Below are positions 1-6,534 of a stretch of 8,377 bases of DNA, piece by piece. Every line of letters begins with the position of its first letter. Within the stretch, counting starts at the first letter, position 1. A model generated the notes under the pieces. It ran no database searches. It was not told the DNA's origin and saw only the letters and a program-made list of their open reading frames with translations. A program made the position numbers and the translations under genes. Source of the DNA: JBCDBW01 sp039182965 (GTDB lineage: Bacteria; Verrucomicrobiota; Verrucomicrobiia; Verrucomicrobiales; DEV007); contig JBCDBW010000151.1 of the NCBI GenBank assembly GCA_039182965.1, forward strand, positions 1 through 8,377, read 5' to 3'.

Positions 1-23
1 CCATGATAAAACCCATCACGTGA
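1..23 (+). CDS. 3' end of an upstream gene (partial)
   Basis: Reading frame 3 is open from the left edge and ends at TGA 21-23, with the last residues M-I-K-P-I-T. Its stop overlaps the GTG start of the next gene as GTGA (20-23), the classic arrangement of translationally coupled genes. Only six codons are visible, so nothing can be said of the product. The overlap is the only reason to call it; the ATG at 3-5 is more likely an internal Met than a start. Confidence 0.35.
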
Positions 24-892
24 ATGACCGTAAGCCTCCCGATACCGGCCAAATCAGCCTCTCCTGGCCCCGCCGGCAATACCTCAAGGCCGTCGCCATC
101 CTTCAAGATCACCCGAAAACGACCCTCTCCTTCGTCGGCCTCGCCCTCGCCTTCTTCCTCTTCTACGCCACCAAACTCCGCGGCTGGACACACTTCAATG
201 AATCCCTCCAACGTTGGCGGGTCGAATCCTTCGGCGGCATCCACCACGTCAACCGCTCCATTCGCATCCCCGACGTCCTCCTCTCCTTCGAAGACGCTGG
301 CCATACCCAACTCGACTTCATCGCCCCCTCCTCCGTACACATCGGCGCAAACGCGTTCCGCCAAGAACTCCGTAACCTCATCGAAAATCACGGTACCGCC
401 CGCATCCTTACCCTCGACCCCAGACTCGCCAACCCCTCTCACCCATACCATCAACGCTACCTCAACCTCGCCGAAGCCTTCGGCCAAAAACCCTGGGAGT
501 TCGCCGCCCGCTCCAGATATGGAGCCGCCGTCGTTGCCCACCTCGCCGACGAATTCGGCGACGCTTGCGAAGTCCGCTTCATCTCCCAACCCGACCCGGA
601 AGCCACCCCTCCCTACTTCACCCTCGGGCGCAGCGGTCATTCCTACGAAAGAAATGATCGCAATGACCGCCTCGATATTATCGTCCCCAGACCCGATCAT
701 CCCACCGGATTCGACTCCCTCACCGACCCCGCCGATATCATCGTCGATCGACCCAACGATTCCGAAGTCACCCGCTTCACCAACGCTTTCGAACAACACT
801 GGCAAGACGCCAGCCCACTCGATCAAGCCCTTCGTGACTACATCCTCGTAACTCCTCCCAATGGCCCGAAAACTCCAGAATATCAGCCTTGA
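20..892 (+). CDS. Single-pass membrane protein with PLD-like (DUF5919-like) domain lacking HKD
   Basis: Predicted 290-aa protein, starting at GTG. The start is chosen from the GTGA overlap with an upstream stop; the frame itself stays open to the left edge, so a longer form cannot be excluded. The N-terminus is basic (about residues 1-33), followed by one hydrophobic segment at about 34-51. The rest is soluble. Residues about 95-135 (LDFIAP, then ARILTLDPR) and about 183-265 (CEVRFISQP ... FEQHWQDA) resemble the beta-alpha pattern of phospholipase-D-fold domains of the DUF5919 kind, in which 'R-[IV]-L-x-LDP' precedes a second 'vevR' strand. No HxKxxxxD motif is present, so catalysis by the PLD mechanism is unlikely; a binding or sensing role is my inference. 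The family assignment is by eye. Its last 32 bases overlap the next gene, an HTH protein, and DUF5919-type domains are often fused to HTH regulators, which makes a functional pair plausible. Topology is ambiguous: basic residues flank both sides of the membrane segment. Confidence 0.75.
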   Translation: MNDRKPPDTGQISLSWPRRQYLKAVAILQDHPKTTLSFVGLALAFFLFYATKLRGWTHFNESLQRWRVESFGGIHHVNRSIRIPDVLLSFEDAGHTQLDFIAPSSVHIGANAFRQELRNLIENHGTARILTLDPRLANPSHPYHQRYLNLAEAFGQKPWEFAARSRYGAAVVAHLADEFGDACEVRFISQPDPEATPPYFTLGRSGHSYERNDRNDRLDIIVPRPDHPTGFDSLTDPADIIVDRPNDSEVTRFTNAFEQHWQDASPLDQALRDYILVTPPNGPKTPEYQP

Positions 893-1241
893 TCAACTCA
901 GCAAAGATCTCCGCAACGCGCGCGAAAAAAAAGGCTGGACCCTCGAGCAACTCTCCCACGAACTCTGGCAGAGCGGCTTTCCCACTTCCCAGAACAAACT
1001 CTGGCGAATGGAAAATAAACCTCCAAAACGCGTCGATACCGAACTCCTCCTCTGGCTCGAAAAGGTCCTCGATGTCGAACTCATCGAAGCCGAAGAGAAA
1101 AAACAGGTCCTGATGGACGATGTCATTGAGCTCCTTGACGCCTTCGTCCTCGCCCGCCGAAAAGAAAATCCTCTCCCAAAAATGCCCGAAAATAAAACCC
1201 TCCGGGAAATCTATAAGCGCGCAAAACAGCTCGCTTCCTAA
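861..1241 (+). CDS. XRE-family helix-turn-helix protein
   Basis: Predicted 126-aa cytoplasmic protein. Residues about 15-72 fit an HTH_3/XRE fold: LRNAREKKGWT (helix 1), TLEQLSHEL at 27-35 (helix 2), and PTSQNKLWRMEN at 41-52 (recognition helix with the usual '..hx.hE'-type ending), then a leucine-rich helix ELLLWLEKVLDVEL. Residues about 75-126 are charged and helical (EAEEKKQ ... KTLREIYKRAKQ) and could dimerise or contact a partner; I recognise no effector domain. It starts 32 bases inside the preceding membrane-protein gene and no Shine-Dalgarno sequence is visible, so translation is probably coupled. It could regulate its own operon or transmit a signal from the membrane partner; both are inferences. 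The HTH call is firm; DNA targets are unknown. Confidence 0.85.
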   Translation: MARKLQNISLDQLSKDLRNAREKKGWTLEQLSHELWQSGFPTSQNKLWRMENKPPKRVDTELLLWLEKVLDVELIEAEEKKQVLMDDVIELLDAFVLARRKENPLPKMPENKTLREIYKRAKQLAS

Positions 1242-1490
1242 TCCCTATTCCCAACTGCCGTAAAGACGAAACGCCTCCGCTTATTCGAACCCCGTGGACG
1301 CTGCCATTTCCCCCAGGCCCACCGCAAAACTCTCCAGGGCCACATGCCCGGAACACACACCAAAACGGCTCATCATAACTGTCTCCGCATCCCCGCTCCC
1401 AGTCCCATCCCCTCAAATATCAAACGCCGCAACTTTCCTCCTCAGCCCGGGTTTCTGCCTATGACAACGCTCAATAACCCTGTCGCAAAC

Positions 1491-2225
1491 ATGAAAATAA
1501 AAATAATCACCATCCTCGCCATGTCCTTCGCCGGCGCTTGGACCCTCTCCTCCGCCCTCGCCAATCACCACAAAGAGGGCGAGAAAAAGGATGATACCGA
1601 ATTGGCCCAAAGCTCGCAATCCAGCGACAATGCACCCACTCCGGAACAGCGCGAGCGCGGTCAACGTCCGGGTGGGCAAAGGGGAGATCGCCCCGGTGGA
1701 GGCGGACCAGCGGGACCCCAAAGCGGAGGTGGTTTTGCCGTTCTCGACACCGATGGTGATGGCGCCGTCTCCAACGCCGAATTCCTCGCCGCCCAAATCA
1801 CCCGAGCGAATGAAACCTTTGAGCGCCTTGATGCCGATGGCGACGGTTCCATCTCCGAAAGCGAAAGTGCCTCTGCCCAGCGTGGCGGCCAAGGCGGCCA
1901 AGGCGGGCAACAACGCGGCCCCGGTGGCGGACGGCTTGGTGGCGGCTTCGGTGGCGGCTTCGCCACACTCGACGAAAACAACGATGGCATCGTAACCGAG
2001 GCAGAATTCGTCGCTGCCAACGCCAATCGCCAAAAAGAAATTTTCGCCCAAATCGACACGGATGGAAGCGGCGAGATCACCGAAGAAGACATGCAGGCCT
2101 TCTTCCAACGCATGCGCGAACGCTTCAGCGGCGGGCGCGGTGGACCGGGAGGCCCGCGGGGGGGCGGCCCTAGCGGTGGTGGGGCTCCCGACGGTGGAAA
2201 CCCACGCCCCCCACGTCCCGAATAA
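1491..2225 (+). CDS. Exported EF-hand protein with Gly-rich linkers
   Basis: Predicted 244-aa calcium-binding protein. The start at 1491 is chosen because it gives a compact signal peptide (basic MKIK, hydrophobic core, likely cleavage after SALA at about residue 24); ATGs at 1344 and 1461 in the same frame would only add unlike sequence in front of it. Four EF-hand loops are visible: 86-97 (D-x-D-x-D-G ... E), 114-125 (D-x-D-x-D-G ... E), 161-172 (D-x-N-x-D-G ... E) and 189-200 (D-x-D-x-S-G ... D). They form two pairs separated by a Gly/Gln/Arg-rich linker (about 129-157) and flanked by Gly/Pro/Arg-rich tails (about 55-80 and 212-244). The loops keep the metal ligands, so calcium binding outside the cytoplasm is likely. 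Such low-complexity EF-hand proteins are common in Planctomycetes and Verrucomicrobia, usually without known role. No Shine-Dalgarno is visible. A strong terminator follows 28 bases after the stop, so it is probably transcribed alone. The 249 bases upstream (1242-1490) hold no gene or promoter I can defend. Confidence 0.85.
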   Translation: MKIKIITILAMSFAGAWTLSSALANHHKEGEKKDDTELAQSSQSSDNAPTPEQRERGQRPGGQRGDRPGGGGPAGPQSGGGFAVLDTDGDGAVSNAEFLAAQITRANETFERLDADGDGSISESESASAQRGGQGGQGGQQRGPGGGRLGGGFGGGFATLDENNDGIVTEAEFVAANANRQKEIFAQIDTDGSGEITEEDMQAFFQRMRERFSGGRGGPGGPRGGGPSGGGAPDGGNPRPPRPE

Positions 2226-2253
2226 CCCAAAACAGTTTCCCACCCCTCTCGCC

Positions 2254-2285
2254 AAAAGGCCCGCTCAAAATAGAGCGGGCCTTTT
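2254..2285 (+). terminator. Intrinsic terminator after the EF-hand gene
   Basis: A perfect 13-bp inverted repeat (AAAAGGCCCGCTC at 2254-2266 and its complement at 2273-2285) encloses the 6-base loop AAAATA. The stem is G+C-rich at its core and ends in TTTT, preceded on the other side by AAAA, so it could act in both directions. It lies 28 bases after the EF-hand stop codon and isolates that gene from the propeller gene downstream. Confidence 0.9.
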
Positions 2286-2473
2286 CCTTGGTATCCCCAC
2301 ACACCCCCTGCAAAGCCAAATTCTCCTCCTTTCCTTGGGCTTCCTTCGATCGACTCCGATCAATCAAACGACTACCCACCAATTCTTCTCGCCCCGACGC
2401 CCCCTTCCCGTTTATACCCAACCAAACAACCCCCTTGATAACCCCGGCGCTCGCCTCTCGTTACCCACTAGGC

Positions 2474-3739
2474 ATGAAGAAACCTCTCGCTCTCCCCTAC
2501 CGACTCACGTTCCTCCTTCTAATCGTCATCGTCCCATCCGGCATGACCCGCGCGAATGAGTGGACCCAATTTCGTGGCCCCCTCGGCTCAGGCATCGTTC
2601 CGGACGCCTCCATTCCTCCGAAATTCACAGAATCCGACTACAATTGGTCCGTCCCTTTGAATGGTCGCGGACACTCATCACCCGTTTGCTGGGATAACCA
2701 CGTCTACATCACCATCGTCCCCACCGATCGTCCCAATACCCGCGAACTACGCTGCATCAAGATCGAAGACGGCTCCACAGTCTGGACCCACTCACACGAG
2801 TTCGAAGCCTATCGCAATCACAAATTTAACACGGCCGCCTCCACCACCCCTGCTGTCGATGGTGATCACATTTATCTCTACGCCGCTACCGAAAGCGGCG
2901 TCCTCCTCCAAGCCATCAACCACGAAGGAACCCTGGCGTGGGAACGCCAGTGGAATGGCCTCGCCATGGAACACGGCCAAGCCGCTTCTCCCATCCTCGT
3001 TAACAACACGCTCATCATCGCCAATGATCAACTCAACGAAGGCGGTGGCTTCATCATGGGACTCGAGCGCATGTCCGGAAAAACGCTTTGGGAACATCCT
3101 CGTGTCATGGAAAAAGCAAGCTACTCAACCCCCGGCACCTTCCCTCACCCAAACACCGAAAGTGGAAAGCAGGTCGTCTTCGTCAGCATGACCAATGGCT
3201 TTACTTCCGTCGATCCCGACACAGGGAAAATCCTCTGGGAAATCACACCCGGCTTTAGATCCCGTTCCGTTAGTACCCCCGTCTACACTAACGGTGTCCT
3301 CTTCGCCACCGTCGGCTCGGGTGGCGGAGGTAAAGACAGCCTTGCCCTCGACCTCACGTCCAATCCCGAAAAACCCGAAACACTCTACCGACTAAACAAA
3401 AACATCCCCTACGTCCCCACCCCCGTCGCTCACAACGAAAGAATCTACCTCTGGCAAGACGGCGGTATCCTCATGTGTCTCGATGCCACGTCTGGAGAAC
3501 CCGTTTACGAAAAACGCGTCACCGGAAACTACTTCAGCTCACCCATCCTCGTCGGCGACCATCTCTGGGGATTCACACGCGACGAAAACGGACGGGTCGT
3601 AGTCGTCAAAGCAGGAGATGATTTCGAAATAGTCGGCGAAAATGAACTCAACTCCCCCGTCTTCGCCACCCCGGCAGTCCATGATGGCACCATGTTCATC
3701 CGTACCGACGACTCCCTCATTTCCCTCGGCTCACCCTAG
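2474..3739 (+). CDS. Secreted PQQ-like beta-propeller protein
   Basis: Predicted 421-aa protein. The start at 2474 is chosen because it begins a signal peptide (MKKP, hydrophobic LTFLLLIVIV, likely cleavage after TRA at about residue 27); the frame is open upstream to 2288 but that stretch does not resemble protein. The mature N-terminus carries WTQFRGP (residues 30-36), the signature of PQQ-binding-like beta-propeller repeat proteins of Planctomycetes and Verrucomicrobia. About eight blades follow, recognisable by recurring 'sPv..d..vYi ... l.aid..tG...W' segments, for example CIKIEDGSTVW, SVDPDTGKILWEI and CLDATSGEPVYE. The usual members are exported and their ligand or substrate is mostly unknown; most lack proof of PQQ binding, and this one has no cytochrome or dehydrogenase domain. 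A role as extracytoplasmic binding or assembly protein is possible. No Shine-Dalgarno is visible. No clear terminator follows. Confidence 0.9.
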   Translation: MKKPLALPYRLTFLLLIVIVPSGMTRANEWTQFRGPLGSGIVPDASIPPKFTESDYNWSVPLNGRGHSSPVCWDNHVYITIVPTDRPNTRELRCIKIEDGSTVWTHSHEFEAYRNHKFNTAASTTPAVDGDHIYLYAATESGVLLQAINHEGTLAWERQWNGLAMEHGQAASPILVNNTLIIANDQLNEGGGFIMGLERMSGKTLWEHPRVMEKASYSTPGTFPHPNTESGKQVVFVSMTNGFTSVDPDTGKILWEITPGFRSRSVSTPVYTNGVLFATVGSGGGGKDSLALDLTSNPEKPETLYRLNKNIPYVPTPVAHNERIYLWQDGGILMCLDATSGEPVYEKRVTGNYFSSPILVGDHLWGFTRDENGRVVVVKAGDDFEIVGENELNSPVFATPAVHDGTMFIRTDDSLISLGSP

Positions 3740-4061
3740 ATTGAATCGGAAAGAGTCTTTTCGTTGTCACAATGGAAGAGCACCCGCTTCCCCGAGAGAC
3801 TCCCCCGCCTAAAAGTCGAACACGCTAAATGAGTAGGGCATACCACGGAACCGTCGACGAAAACCCATCAAGGGCTCTCCTCCTCATCCAAACCCGCTTC
3901 TCTTTCGCAACCTCCCCATCCAAATCTCACTGGATTTCCTCGGCCCGAAACGGCGTCTTCTGCTCATCGATTTAATTCGTGTCCATCCGTCCCCATTCGT
4001 GGTTTAAATCCCTTCGAACTCTTCTCCCAGAACCGAACACCGATTACCGGACCCACGTTTC
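3740..4061. other. 322-base intergenic region
   Basis: This region lies between the propeller gene and the transporter gene. I see no credible coding frame (the longest ATG frame near 3772 is 18 codons) and no RNA gene. Its only clear structure is the bracketed three-unit repeat at 3969-4010. A weak 5-bp inverted repeat near 3931-3946 (AAATC/GATTT) has no T-tract and is not convincing as a terminator. No promoter for the transporter gene stands out. Confidence 0.6.
3969..4010. repeat. Three 10-bp units bracketed by a 7-bp inverted repeat
   Basis: Three adjacent 10-base units share the pattern ATYCGTNNNN: ATTCGTGTCC (3975-3984), then ATCCGTCCCC (3985-3994), then ATTCGTGGTT (3995-4004). They are enclosed by a perfect inverted repeat, GATTTAA (3969-3975) and TTAAATC (4004-4010). 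The element is 52 bases upstream of the transporter start. The 10-base period matches one helical turn, so a protein-binding array is possible; equally it could be one copy of a dispersed intergenic repeat. I recall similar 'ATTCGTG..CATTCGTGGTT' sequences from intergenic DNA of related phyla, but cannot verify this here. Confidence 0.6.
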
Positions 4062-5015
4062 TTGATCTCCTACGCCCATATCCTCGCGGCCATCATCCCC
4101 GTCTTCCTCATCATGGCCACGGGATTCATCATTCGACGTACCGGATTCATATCCGATAAAGGCGATACCGCCTTGATGAAGCTATCCATCAACCTCTTTC
4201 TCCCCTCCCTGATCCTCGATAAAGTGGTCGGCAATCCTCTTCTCAGCTCCAGCACCATCGTCCTCTGGGCCGTCGGCCTTGGCTTTGGCTTCGTCCTCGT
4301 TGCCATGGCCATTTGTTTCGCCTTCGCTCCACTCCTCGGCCTCGAAGATGGCAAAGGCCGCCGCACCTTCAGCATCACCTGCGGTATCACCAACTACGGT
4401 TTCATGGCCCTTCCCGTCATGGCCGTGGTCTTCCCCGGCGATGAAGTCCTCGGGGTTCTCTTCCTCCACTCTCTCGGTATCGAACTCGCCATCTGGACCC
4501 TCGGAATCACGATCTTGAGCGGCGCAAGCCGCCCCCAATGGAAACTTCTCATCAACGGCCCAGTCATCGCTATTGTCCTCGGTCTCTCGCTCAACGCCTC
4601 TGGCCTCCACACGTTCCTTCCCCAAGCCATAACATCCGTGTTTACTGACTTCGGCTCCTGCGCGATACCCTTCGGTCTGCTCCTCGTCGGCGCCGCCATC
4701 GCAGATGTCCTCGATCCAAAGGCCTTCCACAACGCTACCCGGGTGTTCTTCGGCTCCTGCGCCCTCCGCCTCGGCCTCCTCCCCCTCATCATGCTTACGA
4801 CAATCTACACCCTCAATATCGCCCCAGAACTCAAGCAAGTGGTGATCGTCCAGGCCGCCATGCCCGCAGCCGTATTCCCCGTCGTCCTCGCTCGCCACTA
4901 CGGAGGTCATCCGCTCACTGCCGTCCAAGTCGTCATCGGCACCACCATCGCATCCGCACTTACTATGCCCCTCGTAATTTCTCTCGCCCTCATTTACATC
5001 CCCGTCAACCCCTGA
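4062..5015 (+). CDS. AEC-family (auxin efflux carrier type) transporter
   Basis: Predicted 317-aa inner-membrane protein with about ten hydrophobic segments, the usual length and layout for the family (Mem_trans). The start codon is TTG: it gives the family-typical N-terminus (ILAAIIPVFLIMATGFIIRR), the frame has no ATG or GTG between the upstream stop at 4005-4007 and here, and the first ATG downstream (4113) would cut into the first membrane helix. Conserved family features are the N-terminal half ending in the polar/kinked segment CGITNYGFMALPV (107-119) and the C-terminal QAAMPAAVFPVVLARHYGG (264-282), which corresponds to the 'aaMP.a....la..yg' motif. Bacterial members export or exchange small carboxylates such as malate or malonate, but the substrate cannot be read from sequence. 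No Shine-Dalgarno is visible. The next gene is convergent, with a hairpin between them. Confidence 0.92.
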   Translation: MISYAHILAAIIPVFLIMATGFIIRRTGFISDKGDTALMKLSINLFLPSLILDKVVGNPLLSSSTIVLWAVGLGFGFVLVAMAICFAFAPLLGLEDGKGRRTFSITCGITNYGFMALPVMAVVFPGDEVLGVLFLHSLGIELAIWTLGITILSGASRPQWKLLINGPVIAIVLGLSLNASGLHTFLPQAITSVFTDFGSCAIPFGLLLVGAAIADVLDPKAFHNATRVFFGSCALRLGLLPLIMLTTIYTLNIAPELKQVVIVQAAMPAAVFPVVLARHYGGHPLTAVQVVIGTTIASALTMPLVISLALIYIPVNP

Positions 5016-5022
5016 CAGAAAA

Positions 5023-5053
5023 GACCCCGGCACCGCAGCGCGATACCGGGGTC
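5023..5053 (-). terminator. Terminator between convergent genes
   Basis: The inverted repeat GACCCCGG (5023-5030) / CCGGGGTC (5046-5053) forms an 8-bp G+C-rich stem with a 15-base loop. Read on the minus strand the stem is followed by TTTTCTG, which makes it an intrinsic terminator for the lipoprotein gene whose stop is 29 bases before it. On the plus strand no T-run follows, so any effect on the transporter transcript is weaker. It starts 8 bases after the transporter stop. Confidence 0.75.
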
Positions 5054-5081
5054 GGCAATCCTTCAAACGAATGGATGCGTC

Positions 5082-5585
5082 CTACTCGGTAGCTTTCTTC
5101 GCCGCATCCGCGGCGTCCGAAGCCGCCTTGCCTGCCTTGTCCACAGCGTCCGATGCCGCCGCGCCAGCTTTGCTGGCCGCATCCTTCGCCATATCACCAG
5201 CCTTCTTCGCAGCGTCACCAGTCGCATCCACCGCCTTCTTCGCAGCATCACCCGTCTTATCCGCCGCATCCTTGACCGCATCGCCAGCCTTATCCGCCGC
5301 GTCCTTCATCGCATCACCCGCCTTATCTGCCGCATCCTTGACCGCATCACCCGCATTGGCCGCGGCATCCTTGACCGCGTCACCGGCCTTACCCGCAGCC
5401 TCCTTCATAGCGTCGACCCCTTCAGAAGTCACCTTCTCGATATCACCCGTCGTATCGACATCGCCCCCTCCTTCGGGACCCGCCTGCGGACCGCATGCCG
5501 CCAAAAACGCCATCGAAACGGCAACCAATAAGGCGGCCATAATCGACCCCAACTTGTTCAAATCGTTAAATGGTAAGAGTTTCAT
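5082..5585 (-). CDS. Lipoprotein with nine LEA/apolipoprotein-like 11-residue repeats
   Basis: Predicted 167-aa lipoprotein. The start at 5585 (ATG) gives MKLLPFNDLNKLG, a hydrophobic core and the lipobox LAAC with Cys31 as the lipidated residue; a TTG at 5621 in the same frame would only lengthen the N-terminus. After a Gly/Pro/Asp-rich spacer (32-59) come nine contiguous 11-residue repeats (60-158) with consensus VKDAADKAGDA, then a truncated unit to the end. The pattern of alternating Lys/Asp with Ala at the core positions predicts a long amphipathic 11/3 helix, as in group 3 LEA proteins, synucleins and apolipoproteins. Such proteins associate with lipid surfaces or protect against desiccation and other stress; which applies here is unknown. 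Anchoring may be to the outer-membrane inner leaflet, but I cannot tell. It is a single gene, with 193 bases separating it from the DUF1080 gene upstream. No clear Shine-Dalgarno is visible. Confidence 0.85.
   Translation of the reverse strand: MKLLPFNDLNKLGSIMAALLVAVSMAFLAACGPQAGPEGGGDVDTTGDIEKVTSEGVDAMKEAAGKAGDAVKDAAANAGDAVKDAADKAGDAMKDAADKAGDAVKDAADKTGDAAKKAVDATGDAAKKAGDMAKDAASKAGAAASDAVDKAGKAASDAADAAKKATE
5112..5408 (-). repeat. Nine tandem 33-bp coding repeats
   Basis: These encode the 11-residue units of the lipoprotein. Units 2-5 are closest at the nucleotide level (VKDAA.KAGDA type), while units 6-9 have drifted (AKKAVDATGDA to VDKAGKAASDA). The exact 33-base period in frame points to growth by unit duplication or slippage, with the middle units youngest. 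Confidence 0.85.
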
Positions 5586-5700
5586 AATACAATAATTAGA
5601 AACTTTTTTCCCGCGAAGCAACCTCCCAATTACTTAAGTCTTCCAAATTAATCTCACCGCTCGTCCGAATGATCACCTTCCGAAGGACTTGCTCCAAAAC

Positions 5701-5720
5701 GCCCTGCCCGCCGACAGCGC
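5701..5720 (-). terminator. Possible weak terminator after the DUF1080 gene
   Basis: On the minus strand, GCGCTG and CAGGGC can pair with one G-G mismatch around an 8-base loop, followed by GTTTTGG. It lies about 58 bases after the DUF1080 stop codon. The mismatch and short T-run make this tentative. Confidence 0.3.
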
Positions 5721-5778
5721 AAATTTTACAATCCACCGTCAATGCATATGCCAATTACAACCCCGTACCCCGTGCCGC

Positions 5779-6468
5779 TCAAAGCTCGCGGATTCTGATT
5801 TGGCGAAACCACGCGTTACTCCCATGCGACTGCAGTGCAATATGCCCTTTGTCTAATTCACCTAACCCTGGAAATTTCACGAATTTACTCGCCGCTATCT
5901 TTTCTTTCCACTCGTCGCCGCCGACTTCAAAAGTCGCGATCTCTACTCCGTTCAGATAAACTTCGACATTCTTTCCCTTCGCAACAATCCGCGTCTCATT
6001 CCACTCTCCATGCTCCCGAAACGCTTCTTTCTTCCCGGGCCACAACGCATAAACCGCACCCGCAGCATGCCCCATCTCCACCGTCTTGTCCTTGTGCCGG
6101 TCATTGTCCAAAATCTGAATCTCCACACCGGAGTGCCAAGCCTTCACCCCGTCCTCGGAAACCCGGTAAAGGATACCACTGTTTCCACCCTCACTGATCT
6201 TCCATTCCACTACCAATTCAAAATCCCCATACTCGCCGTTCGTAATCAGATCCGTCGTGCCCTTGACAGGCTCACTCACAATGACCCCGTCCTCCACGCT
6301 CCACCCCGGAGGCACCTCCTCCATCTGATAGCCCCTCCATCCATCCAATCCATCTCCACTGATCAAATCCACCCATCCTTCATCCTCAGCAACCGAAACC
6401 ACTAGCCCGCTCGCCAACGCGAATGCACCTGCAAACATAGAGAAAAAAGTCTTCATCCCACAAATCAT
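5779..6468 (-). CDS. Exported DUF1080 / 3-keto-disaccharide hydrolase-type protein
   Basis: Predicted 229-aa exported protein. The start at 6468 is preferred to the in-frame ATG at 6456 because GAGG (6474-6477) sits five bases before it; both give a signal peptide with a hydrophobic core (about 8-27) and likely cleavage near SVA. The mature part is one jelly-roll domain of the DUF1080 family (PF06439): GWVDLISGDGLDGWRGY (31-47), GNSGILYRV (95-103), GVEIQILDN (114-122), HAAGAVYALWP (134-144) and the C-terminal GHIALQSHGSNAWFRQI. All characteristic segments are present, and the length is normal for a stand-alone domain. Known members cleave 3-keto-glycosides made by partner oxidoreductases in periplasmic sugar breakdown; the substrate here is unknown and no Gfo/Idh/MocA oxidoreductase lies in the window. 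Residues around the C13-like gene upstream (63 bases away) give no functional hint; co-transcription with it is possible. Confidence 0.92.
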   Translation of the reverse strand: MICGMKTFFSMFAGAFALASGLVVSVAEDEGWVDLISGDGLDGWRGYQMEEVPPGWSVEDGVIVSEPVKGTTDLITNGEYGDFELVVEWKISEGGNSGILYRVSEDGVKAWHSGVEIQILDNDRHKDKTVEMGHAAGAVYALWPGKKEAFREHGEWNETRIVAKGKNVEVYLNGVEIATFEVGGDEWKEKIAASKFVKFPGLGELDKGHIALQSHGSNAWFRQIRIREL

Positions 6469-6511
6469 ACCCGCCTCGTTTCCATTGTCACCCGCTTTCC
6501 CATTTCCCCTC

Positions 6512-6534
6512 TGAAATCCGAAAATCCGATTTCA
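6512..6534. repeat. 7-bp inverted repeat at the C13-like gene's stop codon
   Basis: TGAAATC (6512-6518) and GATTTCA (6528-6534) pair around a 9-base loop; the right arm contains the stop codon of the minus-strand gene at 6532-6534. The plus strand also shows a near-tandem AATCCGA/AAATCCGA in the centre. There is no T-tract, so it is not a standard terminator. A transcript-end or processing hairpin between two same-strand genes is possible. Confidence 0.45.

Noticed and set aside
24..851. Long Ser/Pro/Thr-rich frame overlapping the membrane PLD-like gene
   Set aside because: Its composition is what a +1 shift of C-rich codons produces; it has no domain, and the frame at 20-892 gives a membrane segment and recognisable pattern.
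20..1241. A complete anti-phage defence system at the left edge
   Set aside because: There is no nuclease, NTPase or toxin motif in the visible genes; only a regulator-like and a PLD-like protein without HKD can be supported.
1123..1416. Minus-strand frame across the 1242-1490 spacer
   Set aside because: No recognisable protein pattern, and it overlaps the HTH gene on the other strand.
1344..1490. Upstream start codons (1344, 1461) for the EF-hand protein
   Set aside because: They would put unlike, Pro-rich sequence before an evident signal peptide beginning at 1491.
1413..2302. Two long minus-strand frames opposite the EF-hand gene
   Set aside because: They are Pro/Ala/Gly-rich shadows of the Gly-rich coding strand; the plus frame has a signal peptide and four EF-hand loops.
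2288..2473. N-terminal extension of the propeller protein
   Set aside because: The frame is open, but the signal peptide starts at 2474 and the extension begins just after the terminator.
3772..3828. Short ATG frame of 18 codons after the propeller gene
   Set aside because: Too short, Pro/Arg-rich, and with no ribosome binding site.
4182..5066. Long acidic minus-strand frame opposite the AEC transporter
   Set aside because: It is the complement of a well-recognised transporter; the Glu/Asp/Gly-rich sequence has no structure of its own.
5112..5408. Regular short repeats that could suggest a CRISPR array
   Set aside because: The 33-base units are contiguous without spacers, keep reading frame and encode a protein repeat.
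5071..5595. Ala/Ser-rich plus-strand frame opposite the lipoprotein gene
   Set aside because: It is a mirror of the repeat; the minus frame has a lipobox and an ordered 11-residue pattern.
5676..5686. Small palindrome CCTTC-C-GAAGG
   Set aside because: Eleven bases alone, away from any supported promoter, is not enough to call an operator.
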